Source: Beverwykella pulmonaria (Eukaryota > Ascomycota > Dothideomycetes > Pleosporales > Melanommataceae). Taken from it: a stretch of 64,000 nt of DNA. The notes under the pieces were generated by a model. That model worked only from the letters and a program-made list of their open reading frames with translations. It did not search any database and was not told the DNA's origin. The stretch lies in the NCBI GenBank assembly GCA_001599595.1, contig BCHH01000008.1:1275364-1339363 (forward strand). The letters run 5' to 3'. Made by a program: the position numbers and the translations under genes. Each line of letters starts with the position of its first letter. The first letter of the stretch is position 1. Positions 1-10,370 of this stretch are shown in pieces.

Positions 1-1975
1 ATGCAGTAAAAGTTGTAACCTACTAGAGAAGGACCCCCGTGTCATCCCAGGTTGCGCTCTTGATACGAATAGTCTCATGTAATGTGCTGATTTGCTCGAG
101 GTTCTTGGTGGCAATAGTCACGTTGTGCTTGCTCAACAAGGCAACGTGAAGACCATCTGAGGACCAGACAACGTACTTGACTCCGTTGACTGACAGCTCC
201 GCAAGATTCTTCTTACCCTGGATGTCATACAATACGACAGAAGTAGGGGTGATCAGGAGCAAATTTCCGGTGCCACCAAAGTAAATGTCTGAGGTTCCGT
301 GCGGAGGTTTGATCGTTTTCGTGGTGGAGTTGTTGAGGTCCTTGATGTCAATCTGCTGGTTCGACTGGCTGAAGACTGCAAACCTATTTCGGGCAACGAA
401 TACAGCAGAATTTCCAGATCCACGCTTGGTGTCCGTGGGTTCCACTGCTCCTGAGGCGTCGCGTGGAAGGGTGATTAGCTCATAAGTTCCTCCATCTGTA
501 GGCGAGGTGACTAGAACTGATCGCTCAGCTGGATTGTATGAGAGCATGCGCGGAGGTACCCAAGCACTGCCAAGCTTCTTCAGAGAGAGCATTGATGGTG
601 ACTCAAGATTTTTCTGGAAGTCGTAGGAGCGAACATGCTTTTCTTTGGTGATATAGAAAAGATTGTTTTGGTACACAGCGGATGCCGGACGCTCGCGCTC
701 CAATTTGAAGACCATGACTCCATTATCATGACCAGCAGCAAAAAGGTTGATTTCTGGGTGGGCTGCAATAACCCAGAACCGATCGTTCTCCCTCTTGAAA
801 GACTGAACGGATGTTCTCCGGTTGAGGTCCCAAACTCGGATTGTCTTGTCTTCGCCAACAGACAATATCAAATCTTGGTGAGGGTGGAAAAGACATGCGG
901 ATGCGTTCTGGAAATGACCTCGACAGGTATCCACCTCCCAAGCCTTCGTTTCGGACATTCTCCAAAGCTTCACCAAGCGATCATCTCCAGCCGACACAAT
1001 CAGGGGGAGTGTTGGGTGAAAAGCGACCCAGTTGACGCCTCGATCATGGCCCTCGAGAACAAATTTGACTACCGCGTCTGTGTTGCCAAACATGTCTGCC
1101 TGATTCTGGTTTGCCCGCGCCATCTGGTCCTCAAAGGACATGGCTGTTGGCGCAGAGTGCTTCTTCCTCAACCCAGAGATATCCCAGACACGAACCGACT
1201 GATCGAGTGAGGCAGATACTATCAGGTCCTCTTTCGGGTGGAATTGCGCGCACATGGTGTAGTGGTTGTGGCCGGTCATGGTGCAGACTTTGGAGGGTTA
1301 GACGGGTTGAGTGAGGACATGTGGGGGCTTACTTAGGGAACCTGAAAATATTAGCGAAGTCAATTGATCATTAGGAGAGAAACTCACGGTTCTGCCAATT
1401 CCATATACGGATGGTCTCTGCAAAAGTCCATTGAGTTAGCCAAGATACCGGCTATTGGACAGTGCTCCGCTTACGGTCATCGGAACTGCTCACTATCCAG
1501 GGCAGTTCATGGTGGAAGAACACGGTGCGCACATAGTCTAAGTGACCGTTCAAAGTGAAGAGACATCGTCGAGTCTGGTACGACCAGACCTTGATCTTGT
1601 AGTCATCGCCGCCGGACACAAACCTGCGATTTGGTCAGTTTCCCGCTCTCATAGTCCAATATTCTCAGAGGCATGCTCACAGCGGCTGCGTCTTGTGAAA
1701 GTCTATGCCGCGGACCGGCCCATCATGCTCTTCGAAGCGGTCTATCAGGGTGCCCATGCGGTAGTCCCACAATTGGATAGTGGAGGAGTGCAGCGATACG
1801 AGGATCCATGGCCTGCGAGCGGTCAGCGGGGGAGCTGTGTGTGCTGGGTGCGCGGAGGTACCTCTTGGGGTGGAAGGCAATGCCCTTCGCCCTGGAGGAT
1901 TTGGACTCGAACTGTAGATAGTCAGCGAGCTGGACGTGGGCGCATTGGCGGGGAGCGGCCTGCCTTGGTCAACAT
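1..1975 (-). CDS. COP1: Coatomer subunit alpha (alpha-COP), N-terminal part, cut by window edge
   Basis: Alpha-COP of the COPI coat, which drives Golgi-to-ER retrograde vesicle transport and binds dilysine cargo tails through its WD40 propellers. Seven exons are visible: 1964-1975, 1862-1911, 1681-1812, 1475-1623, 1388-1417, 1333-1341, 24-1287. A further intron begins at position 23 (GTAGGT) and leaves the window. The joins keep one frame for 548 codons and give [14 protein letters not shown] at the start, then repeated WD40 units ([71 protein letters not shown]) over about residues 1-300, followed by the start of the WD-associated region. Exon 6 is only 9 nt and intron 1 has a GC donor. The C-terminal part, normally several hundred residues more, lies outside. 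Confidence 0.96.
1333..1341 (-). other. 9-nt microexon (exon 6) of alpha-COP
   Basis: The minus strand reads TTTTCAG, then GTTCCCTAA, then GTAAGC. Joined to AACC upstream and TCTGCACC downstream it gives N-R-S-L-I-C-T, filling the spacing expected between IRIWNWQN and TMTGHNH. Skipping it would remove three residues but keep frame. Confidence 0.85.
1912..1963 (-). other. GC-AG intron 1 of alpha-COP
   Basis: After ATG TTG ACC AAG the minus strand reads GCAGGC, and 52 nt later CTACAG precedes TTCGAGTCC. Only this join gives the conserved MLTKFESKS start, and there is no GT donor at the boundary. Confidence 0.85.
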
Positions 1976-3177
1976 GGACGGGGTGGACATAGTGGAGGTG
2001 TGGGAGAAGCCGCAGCTCCGCGGGCGCCCAGGAGAGTTTCAATCGGCAGAAACAGTGAAGACAGCAGAGTGTAGGGAGACACGTGAATTAAGAGAATGCA
2101 AAGCAAAGGTCGTGGAGCGCCAACCGTCCGCACTCGAGCTGTATTCGTAAATGTGTCTGTTACCTGCCCAGCCCGAAGTGCTGCCGTGGGGTTAGGTAAG
2201 CGCATCCCTCCTCCCCATCACGTGATATCGAGTTCCAACCTCACTTCTTCATGCCTCAGGCATCACAATCCCAAAACCACAAAACCTACAGTTCCCACGA
2301 TCCCATCGCGCCCAAAATCTCCCACAGAGCCGCACTGCGCGCCCATCCTCGTGCCGCATGCTGCCTCTCTGCCTCCGTCCGCGGCGGACTGCGCTCCCTG
2401 GTCGTCCAGCATGTGCCCCGCACCAATCCACTCGCTCTGCCCCCGCCAGCTGTCTGCCAGCGCTTCACTCTGGGCTGCACTCTGCACACTCTGCAATATT
2501 GCGCAGCCCGACCATTGGGCGCCGTCTACTGTGCTCGACGCAAGGTGAGATTGTTGCGCGCTGGCAGCCGGCCGGCCGCTAATAACGGGCGACCACATAT
2601 CGTGGCAGACATCAGAGTCATGGCAAGGAAGCACCTCTGCAAATTGGCCCGCACCACTTCTGCCAACTCACTGCTGAAACGCAGGTGAATAAGTGGCGAC
2701 GTTCCGCACATCCCAGGCTCAAGGGATCGTGTCCACCCCAGGCCCGCCGCTTTTCTCTTCTTTTCTCATTCCCCCATTCGGCCACCACACACGCACTGCT
2801 TCCGCATCCACCAGCACTCTGTGGCTAATTAGGCCTCGACGACTTGCAATTCCTGCATTGCTGCCTATAGCACATTGTTTTGCTTCCGCACGATAAGCCA
2901 AGGCGTTGCAGGGTCTGACTTGTAAAAGAGCCCGCCGATCCGCCTTAAACTTGTCGCCAGACATCTCAGTCCACACTTGCAAATTACTCCCAGAAAATGA
3001 TACTATCACCGAAGCTCTTCCCTCACATACCGAAAACGAGATTCACCTGTCGGGACCTCACACCCTGATTACACTTAGCAACAATCGTCAAAACGTCATT
3101 GATACACACCTTTCTTGACCCTCGTCTTGCCAGCCTCACGGATCATTTCCGGTGAACACATTCAACCCTCCTCCGCC
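1976..3177. other. Divergent intergenic region, alpha-COP / acidic protein
   Basis: This 1.2 kb holds both 5' leaders. It carries a CACGTG at 2219-2224, pyrimidine-rich tracts and no convincing gene. Open frames here lack family signatures. Confidence 0.5.
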
Positions 3178-4173
3178 ATGGAGACACATGATCAGCCACC
3201 AGTCTTCGCCTTTGGGAGTGGGCACCCGTCCTCGCCACCCATGACACCCGGCTCTCGCACCCACACACGCTTCCCACCTCAAACCAGCCAAACCTCTCCG
3301 ATATACAAGCGCATGGGCTTCTCAATACTCGCACAATCGCCGCCTCTGGAGTTCATTGAACCCATTGGGCAGGGCCCGCAGTTCCTCTTCACGCGCCCGC
3401 AGTCGAGGGACGAATCTTCCCGGTCGTCCACCGCCTCTGAACGAGCCTGCGCTACAAGTCTTCAAGAATCCGAGGATGAGAGCGAATCTGACCAAGAGAG
3501 CACCAAAGAACCAGTACGGCTTTGCCGTCTGGTCGAAAAAGCCGAATTCATACTCGAAGAACTGGACAGCGACCCAGGCTACGACAGTGATATAGAGGTG
3601 ATACGGCCGGATCATTACGAAGATGCGGGAAGTGACAGTAGCGGGGAAATACTAGAGGGCAGTGGGTTCATGGACAAGTTCAAAGAACTACACTGTCAGG
3701 AAGGGTCGTCGGAGGAAGAAGAACGACAGCGGAAATATCAGAGGAAAAAGAAACGCTGGAGCGCGGGCATATTCAAACGAACCCACAGTCAGAGCGTCGA
3801 AGGGGACAGCAGTTATTCTGACAACGACCCGTTGGACGATGTCGACTCGAGCGCTCGCCGGCTGCGCCGTAGGGTCCGAGGACCGGGTGACAGAACGTCG
3901 CTTCTCTTCGAGGATCAAGGCTTCGCAAACATTAATAATCATATCATCGAAGTAGAAGAACCGGATGACAGACGGATCCCCCACTCAACAGGGCCGCCAT
4001 CGATTCCTTCAGATGATGGGTTCAGGTTGGATGAGCTGCCGTTTTGGGATGTTGTGGAGGACTCTGATGACATGGAGGTCGAGGATGAGGACGAGGACGA
4101 GGACGAGGATGAGGACGACTCCGACGATGACTCCGACGATGAGGATGAGGACGTCGATTCCGACTCATCCTAA
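3178..4173 (+). CDS. Acidic serine-rich protein of unknown function
   Basis: Single-exon frame of 331 residues from the first in-frame ATG, which has a strong context (ccgccATGg). I do not recognise a domain. The N-terminus is Pro/Ser-rich and probably disordered (residues 1-60). The middle has several Asp/Glu/Ser clusters and a basic patch (RKYQRKKKRW, about residue 185). The last 30 residues are almost wholly Asp/Glu/Ser. Such composition suits a nuclear or chromatin-associated protein, but that is inference. It is divergent from alpha-COP, and about 1.3 kb separates it from the next gene. Confidence 0.6.
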   Translation: METHDQPPVFAFGSGHPSSPPMTPGSRTHTRFPPQTSQTSPIYKRMGFSILAQSPPLEFIEPIGQGPQFLFTRPQSRDESSRSSTASERACATSLQESEDESESDQESTKEPVRLCRLVEKAEFILEELDSDPGYDSDIEVIRPDHYEDAGSDSSGEILEGSGFMDKFKELHCQEGSSEEEERQRKYQRKKKRWSAGIFKRTHSQSVEGDSSYSDNDPLDDVDSSARRLRRRVRGPGDRTSLLFEDQGFANINNHIIEVEEPDDRRIPHSTGPPSIPSDDGFRLDELPFWDVVEDSDDMEVEDEDEDEDEDEDDSDDDSDDEDEDVDSDSS

Positions 4174-5446
4174 CTGTATTTGGTGATTGTGGTTGGGTCG
4201 CACATAGATTAGATCTCGTTATTCGCACTTCGTTTCCCTGTTGTCCTCTGCTGCATCTGTTTCTAGTTATCCTTACGCATATTACTGTCTTCCAAATCTA
4301 TTCAAATTTACATCTGCCATGTCTCAGCGCCGCCAAGTCGAAGTTGCCGCCGCGCGACGCAATCCTCCACCGTCCTAATTTCTTTCCGTACCTGCGCGCA
4401 TGTGCCACGTCGAAGACGCAGCAGATTTTTTTTTCTTTCTGACCTGTCTATTTATGGCGTCGCTTACCTTGGACAAGGAGCCTTACCGCCAAGGCTGGCG
4501 CTTAGACCGCCAGCACTCGGGACCACGACAGCCACAAAGCTAGAAATTCAAGAACCCACCTCAGGCGGCGTTGGGCTCTCATCCGACTTCGGTCTGTGAG
4601 AGCTGATTTTGGCCATTTCGCTCGGAGACCTCTCCCCGCCGAACACTTGTTAATCGCGGAAGCAGCAAACAATACCGGGCTCTCAAGCGGCGAAGGTAGC
4701 AGTGGGTACCTGCGTTGCGATCACGCCGCATACCAACTACTTTTTGCGGGCAAATCAGACCCTTTCCCTAGCTCAGCTGTTACAAGGACAGCGTTAGAAT
4801 GCGGCGTGGTAAAGGCCAGTATGGGACAAGAGATTGCTCCCATGTGCGAATCATATCTTGATCTAATCACTTATTCAAACCATCTCAAAGATGGATTTTG
4901 ACGCCAGGTGTACGGTGTGGGGATAAAGGTGACATCTCATGTATTTGGTTTCTTCTAACTTCAAAGGACCTATTGCTCCCAAGCTTCCACGTTTATTTCC
5001 ATTCCTAGACGGTCTGTTGTTCCATACGAACATGCTGCGGACTGTATCGATTCCTCCCTACGCCGCATACGCCACGGTCGTCAGCAATACCAAGTCATAA
5101 CCAACAATTGGGCTGACGGAAGGTAACCAAGTCCCCAAAACGTCCAATTAGATTGGCCAGTAACTGACTTTCTATAGACATCAAAGAAATGAGCTTGTAT
5201 TCTTGGCTCTGTGAAAGGCACAGTTTTCCACGCCTCTATGCTGGCCAAAACATAACCGCTCTTCTTGTCTACGGCGTAAACAGTCAAGAACCGTGCGGTG
5301 GTTATATAAAGATACATTCAAGACCCACCTCTGTTGATACTCCACCTATCTCATTCCTCACGGCCAACAAATCAAACCCCAAGTTTTCTTCTGTTTCTCC
5401 TTTCTTTGGCACTAGAAATCGGTGGTTCTCCTATTAGTAATACATA
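4174..5446. other. Intergenic region with cupin promoter
   Basis: No supportable gene. Short frames at 4402-4901 (plus) and 5081-5317 (minus) show no family signature. The right end carries the promoter of the cupin gene. Confidence 0.5.
5303..5310 (+). promoter_or_regulatory. TATA box of the cupin gene
   Basis: TATATAAA lies 137 nt upstream of the cupin ATG, a usual spacing for a fungal gene with a leader of about 100 nt. A strong TATA box suits a conditionally expressed secreted protein. Confidence 0.55.
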
Positions 5447-6334
5447 ATGATTTTCATCCACCTCCTCGTCTCCACCCTAGCCATAGGCTCCGTCCGCGCC
5501 TTGCCCAAACCCTGGAACTGGAACGAACCCCCCATCGACATCACACCGTATCTCCCCACTACCATCGCCCCACCCGTCTACGATTCCCAACCCACCACCG
5601 CACCTCCGCCCCCAGCACAATCACCTGCACCCGTTGACAATACCCAGCTCTTCCGGGATCTCTACACAGCACCCACATCCATAAAACGCTTCCAACGCCT
5701 CCTCACCACGGGGGGAGAAACTGGCTTCGGAGAGACACTCCTCTCGCCCGATGCTCTTAAGTCCTTGGTAGTCTTTGACTTTAATGGTGCAAAACCCGCT
5801 CCGGGCTCGAAAGGCGGCGCTACGAAACCCGCCAATATCGAGACCTTTCCTATCCTCACTGGGCTCGGAATATCTACTACAGTCGGTTTCTTGGGACCGT
5901 GCGGCATGAACAGTCCGCATGTCCACCCCCGCGCCTCCGAGTTCCTGACCGTCGTCGAAGGCAAGATAAAGTTCGGGTACATACTTGAGAACGGGCTTGT
6001 CAAGAGCGGGAGCGCCGAGATCAGCGGCGAGTTGGGCAAGTTCCAGGGAACAGTGTTCCCCATGGGCAGCATCCACTACCAGATCAACGAGGACTGCGCA
6101 CCGGCGACCTATGTTGCCAGTCTTGATAGTGAGGATCCGGGGACGTCGACAATTGCGCAGAATTTCATGGGATTGAATGGTGAGGTGGTTAGTGCGACGC
6201 TTGGGTTCCCGAAGACGCTGGATGGGAAGGATATCGAGACGTTTCGTAAAGCGTTGCCGAAGAATATTGCATTGGGGATCGATGCTTGTCTCAAGAAATG
6301 TGGGATTGATCCTAATAAGGTGGCGCCGGCGTAG
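5447..6334 (+). CDS. Secreted germin-like cupin (spherulin-1A type)
   Basis: Intronless 295-residue secreted protein. Residues 1-19 form a signal peptide (MIFIHLLVSTLAIGSVRALP), followed by a Pro/Thr-rich linker to about residue 65. The single cupin beta-barrel has both germin metal motifs: box 1 with GMNSPHVHPRASEFLTVVEG (two His and one Glu ligand) and box 2 around GTVFPMGSIHYQIN (third His). Germin-like proteins bind Mn or similar metals and include oxalate oxidase and superoxide dismutase activities in plants. In fungi and slime moulds they are associated with encystment and the cell wall, and the substrate here cannot be told. Two cysteines close to the C-terminus (CLKKC) may form a disulfide. 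Confidence 0.9.
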   Translation: MIFIHLLVSTLAIGSVRALPKPWNWNEPPIDITPYLPTTIAPPVYDSQPTTAPPPPAQSPAPVDNTQLFRDLYTAPTSIKRFQRLLTTGGETGFGETLLSPDALKSLVVFDFNGAKPAPGSKGGATKPANIETFPILTGLGISTTVGFLGPCGMNSPHVHPRASEFLTVVEGKIKFGYILENGLVKSGSAEISGELGKFQGTVFPMGSIHYQINEDCAPATYVASLDSEDPGTSTIAQNFMGLNGEVVSATLGFPKTLDGKDIETFRKALPKNIALGIDACLKKCGIDPNKVAPA

Positions 6335-6915
6335 GGAACATGAACAGAACAGGAGGAACCTAGGTGCGAGTGGGAAAGGTTGTCGATTGGCATGATTGGG
6401 AGTTAGTTATATTTGCATTTCCAGGCGTTGGAGCAATACCCTTCTAATGTGTGTATTACGAATTGGGATGTGGTGTCGGTGTTTACCGCCTATTTATTTA
6501 TCGTCTCAGGCTTGTAATATTGGTTGATTTTGTACTTGATGTCACTTTTTTCTTTGTCTTTGATGTTACCGTATTCGTTCCTAGGTTTTGTGGTCTTTAG
6601 TTGTTTATTTGGCTTTGATGTAAATGCTGTTCTACCCTTTGGGCAGAGTCGACCACAAATTAGGTTTAGCGCGGCTGAATGAGGTCCTGGGCCTCGTACT
6701 TCCCGATAACTGCCAGGCACCCATTTTCTTATTCATCACCCTCCTTCTCACCTATCCGCTCATAATTTTGCTTCCTTGTGTCAATTTCTAAAAAACACGT
6801 GTTTCTTTCAATGTTTTATAACTTTGGAGAGGAATCCCAACGCCAGCCCTCATCCCCAAGTAGAACACCGCTTCCATTATCTCACCGCACCCTGTACAAT
6901 CTCACAAGTCTTAAT
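6335..6915. other. Intergenic, cupin to F-box gene
   Basis: AT-rich 3' flank of the cupin gene and leader of the next gene. No feature seen. Confidence 0.4.
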
Positions 6916-8079
6916 ATGGCGCCATATCTTCCTAACATTCTCCCGTACTGGCTCTTCCGAAAATGTACCGCTCGCAAAACCAACCTCGACCTGGAAGTCA
7001 CCACCCCAACAATCATACCCGAACCTCATCCAAATGAGTCCGTCACAGCTCAAAACGCTCTAGACAGCGCCCTTTACCGCCTGCCGACAGAGCTTGTCCT
7101 CATAATTGCGATGTACCTCCCGCAAATCGCGCCCTATCCCAACACTGCAATCATGGCGTTCCGCGCTACCTGTCGCCGCTTTTATCACGTGGTTCCTGGG
7201 CCTCCGCAGGAAGGCTTCGTAAGCTGGGGTTGGACCGATCGGAGGGGTTATAGTCGGATGCTGAAGTTGGCCATGTTTAGGGCACTCTGTGCAGGAGAGC
7301 GAGAATGGAAGGAACGTATGCTGTTCTCATTGAATTCTGGAGAACTCCAAGAGTTAATCTTAGATAAACTTGTCTGCTCCATATGTAAATCGACGCATTT
7401 GAGGGAGTGCTTTACGAGAGAGGAGCAGGGGAAAGAGCCGGAAGTTAGGATGTGTATTGGTGCGAGTGGAGTCCTAGAACTATGTCCGCATGTTCGGATT
7501 TCGTACCTGGCGTTGAAAGCGAACCTGGATGTGGTGTGCGAGAGGCAGCATTACAATGTTGGTGGCAATAACGTGATGCGTATTGTGCGGACCCAGGAGG
7601 GGGAAGTCAAGGTCGAGGTCGAGCTGCGGATGCTGGAGATCTCGGGAAGGCGAAAATGGGAGAGGTTGGAATTGACTCGCGACACGATCGAGACGGCAGT
7701 CAAAAATGCAGAGTGGAAATTGTGTCCACATATGAGTTTGTGCCCGCATTTGCATACACGGGATGCTTCCAACTGGCTATCGCTCGAAGGGAAAGAGATT
7801 CTGTTCTACAAACCTCGACCTTGCGGTATCAGATGTGGGCTAGGGAGATGGTGCGGCAACGAGCACAAGATGGAGTGGCCGGTGCATAGTTGTACGGAAA
7901 AGGACTGTGATACGCGGTTCACGATGGCTAGGGATAAGAGGACTACTGTTATGGGCAACGAGAGAGAGTTTCTGCTCCTGAGGATGGAGAGGTTTCTGGG
8001 GAGATTGGAAGGCGCAGATGATAGGAGATGGACGAGTCAGATTATGGAGGCGAGTGCACATGAGGAGGACCGGCTATGA
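6916..8079 (+). CDS. F-box protein with Cys/His-rich C-terminal region
   Basis: 387 residues from ATG 6916 (ttaatATGg, A at -3 and G at +4). An in-frame ATG at 6811 would add 35 residues and cannot be excluded. An F-box lies at about residues 53-90 (LYRLPTELVLIIAMYLPQIA ... RATCRRFYHVV), the segment by which such proteins dock to Skp1 in SCF ubiquitin ligases. Downstream are paired cysteines and histidines (LVCSICKSTH, CGIRCGLGRWCGNEH, HSCTEKDCDTRF) that could bind zinc. The layout resembles the large fungal families of F-box proteins with poorly known targets. Confidence 0.75.
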   Translation: MAPYLPNILPYWLFRKCTARKTNLDLEVTTPTIIPEPHPNESVTAQNALDSALYRLPTELVLIIAMYLPQIAPYPNTAIMAFRATCRRFYHVVPGPPQEGFVSWGWTDRRGYSRMLKLAMFRALCAGEREWKERMLFSLNSGELQELILDKLVCSICKSTHLRECFTREEQGKEPEVRMCIGASGVLELCPHVRISYLALKANLDVVCERQHYNVGGNNVMRIVRTQEGEVKVEVELRMLEISGRRKWERLELTRDTIETAVKNAEWKLCPHMSLCPHLHTRDASNWLSLEGKEILFYKPRPCGIRCGLGRWCGNEHKMEWPVHSCTEKDCDTRFTMARDKRTTVMGNEREFLLLRMERFLGRLEGADDRRWTSQIMEASAHEEDRL

Positions 8080-8537
8080 GAAGGAGAAGAGGAGAAGTCA
8101 AGGTAGGATATTTTATTCGTTGAGTGAACGCTTGGGGTTGTGGGAAGGAATGGAAAATCGGCAGGTTGAAGCAATTGCTACTTGGACCAAACCCCTCGTA
8201 TCCTCTAGGCCCATAAATTCCTCGTGGGACGAATAGCTCACATGTAAAATACACTGAGGCTTGATTATGTCTGATTGCGGAAGAGTGGCTGGTGCTATCT
8301 TCACGTGATCCCATAAGCCACATCAAATTTAGCCTTACGCGACTGGCAATGACTCCCCGCCATCCTCACAAACAGTCATTACTTTTGCCGACTCACACAC
8401 CTTCTCGTGGGAGCCCCCTTTCAGACGATATATCAAATCCTTTACCCCAGCTTAGACCCTTCAAGTTCATCCTCCATACTCTCATCTGAATCTTGGTCAA
8501 TTGCACAAACGAGCTCCGCTGGAGTTCCTACCCCACC
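8080..8537. other. Intergenic region with tyrosyl-tRNA synthetase promoter
   Basis: Leader and promoter region of the tyrosyl-tRNA synthetase gene, with one CACGTG at 8302-8307. No gene seen. Confidence 0.4.
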
Positions 8538-9997
8538 ATGGCTCTGACCGCCGACCAGAAAGCTCTCGAGACGGAGATCGCTGGACTCGAAATTCAAATC
8601 ACTGAGCTCCAAGATCGCCTACATGACGCGAAAGCGCGGCTGGCAAAGAGCCACACCGCGGTCCAAGATGCGGTTGCCAGACCCTCAATGGACGAGCAGC
8701 TGGCTCTGATTAGAGTCAACCTGCAAGAAGTACTCAACCCCGAGATCATGGAGGCAGCCCTAAAGAAGGACGAGCCTCTAAAGATCTACTGGGGCACTGC
8801 GACAACTGGGCGACCCCATTGTGGATATGTACGTCTTCCCCCTCTTCGAACGCTTTCGCGCTCTTGCTGATTGCTTTTGTGCTGCAGTTTGTGCCCGTCC
8901 TCAAGATCGCACAATTCCTCCAAGCAGGTTGCCGCGTCAAGATCCTCCTCGCGGACATCCACGGCTTCCTCGACAATCTCAAAGCGCCCATTGAACTCGT
9001 CAAGTTCCGCGCCGAGTACTACCGTTTCGTCATCACCGCTCTGCTGCACGCCGTCAACGTCTCGACCAACAAGCTAGAGTTCGTCCTCGGATCCGACTTC
9101 GAGCTCAAACCAGACTACTTCATGGATCTATTGCGACTTACATCCATCGTGAGCGAGCACGACGCGAAGAAGGCCGGCGCGGAGGTCGTCAAGCAGACGG
9201 AGAATGCGCCGTTGAGCGGGCTGATCTACCCACTTATGCAGGCGCTGGACGAGCAGTACCTCGATGTGGATGTGCAGTTCGGCGGCGTGGACCAGAGGAA
9301 GATCTTTGCGCTGGCGAAGGAAGTCCTGCCTAAGATTGGATACAAGGAGCGCGCACATCTCATGAACCCCATGGTGCCTGGACTACAGGGAGGAAAGATG
9401 AGCGCCAGTGACCCGGACTCAAAGATCGACTTGTTGGACACGGCTGAGGTCGTCAAGAAGAAGCTGAAGAAATCTTTCGCGCCGCCAAAGGAGGTGGAAG
9501 GAAATGGTGTCCTGAGTTTCGTCGAGTATGTGCTTTTACCTGCCAGCGCACTCAAGCATAAGACGCAGCAATTTGTAGTAGAGAGGAGGGATGCAGAGCC
9601 CTTGGTCTACACAGATATTGCCTCGATGCAGAAGGACTACGTAAATGACGTCGTAAGTCCACTCCCCCCACTCTATTATCACACTTGCTAATACGCCCAG
9701 CTCACCCCCCAACTCCTCAAACCCGCCGTCACCGATGCTCTCATCGCCCTCCTCGAGCCCATACAAGCCGAATTCCAAGCTTCGTCCGAATGGAAAGAAA
9801 TCGAGATAAAAGCCTACCCACCACCCCCCGCACCCCCGAAGAAAGAGAAGAAGAAGAAAGACAAAGGTACCTTCCACCCTAAGAAAGTGGAGGCGAAGCC
9901 AGATGGCCATGTCGAGGGCGCAGGTAAGGCAGAGGTGGATGTTGGGATAGATGGAGGTGCGAAAGCGATAGAGAAACTCGGACTTGAGGATAAATAG
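8538..9997 (+). CDS. TYS1: Tyrosyl-tRNA synthetase, cytoplasmic
   Basis: Class I synthetase charging tRNA-Tyr with tyrosine. Three exons (8538-8828, 8888-9652, 9701-9997) give 450 residues, with clean GT-AG introns of 59 and 48 nt. The Rossmann catalytic domain has the eukaryote/archaeal HIGH-equivalent [14 protein letters not shown] (about residues 90-105), the tyrosine pocket segment [11 protein letters not shown] (about 228) and the KMSKS loop GGKMSASD (about 266). The C-terminus has a lysine-rich stretch ([12 protein letters not shown]). Residues 5-45 form an amphipathic, probably coiled-coil extension absent from yeast and human enzymes. The usual N-terminal sequence begins only at [18 protein letters not shown] (ATG 8688), so two translation starts are possible. 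Confidence 0.97.
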
Positions 9998-10370
9998 ATG
10001 GAAACTTTGCGTAGTAATGATGTCATGTTTCTATGTGGATATAAAAGTTTAGAAGCTTCCTTTACTTTGTGGTTTCATTGGGATGTATCCAGCGTTCATG
10101 CATGGCTGGCGCTGCAGAGGGTGGGGTAGGGTAGAAGGAAGGCATGAGGTTGATATACCAGCGGCGTGTTGGTTCAAGCCAACATCTTGAGTGCGATAGA
10201 TCTCTGAACGACCGAATGATCATACGGGCATATTTGGGACTCTGCCTCGAAAGGCTATTTACGTGCAAATCATATTGGTACTGTACAACTCTATACGCCC
10301 ACACGTGTTCCACTAAACTCCTACAATGCTTTACCACATTCCATCCCACACCCCATTTCCCATTCCACAT
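9998..10370. other. Convergent 3' region
   Basis: 3' flanks of the tyrosyl-tRNA synthetase (plus) and UGGT (minus) genes. Nothing else seen. Confidence 0.4.

Noticed and set aside
635..1210. 191-codon plus-strand frame
   Set aside because: Antisense to the alpha-COP WD40 exons, without family signature.
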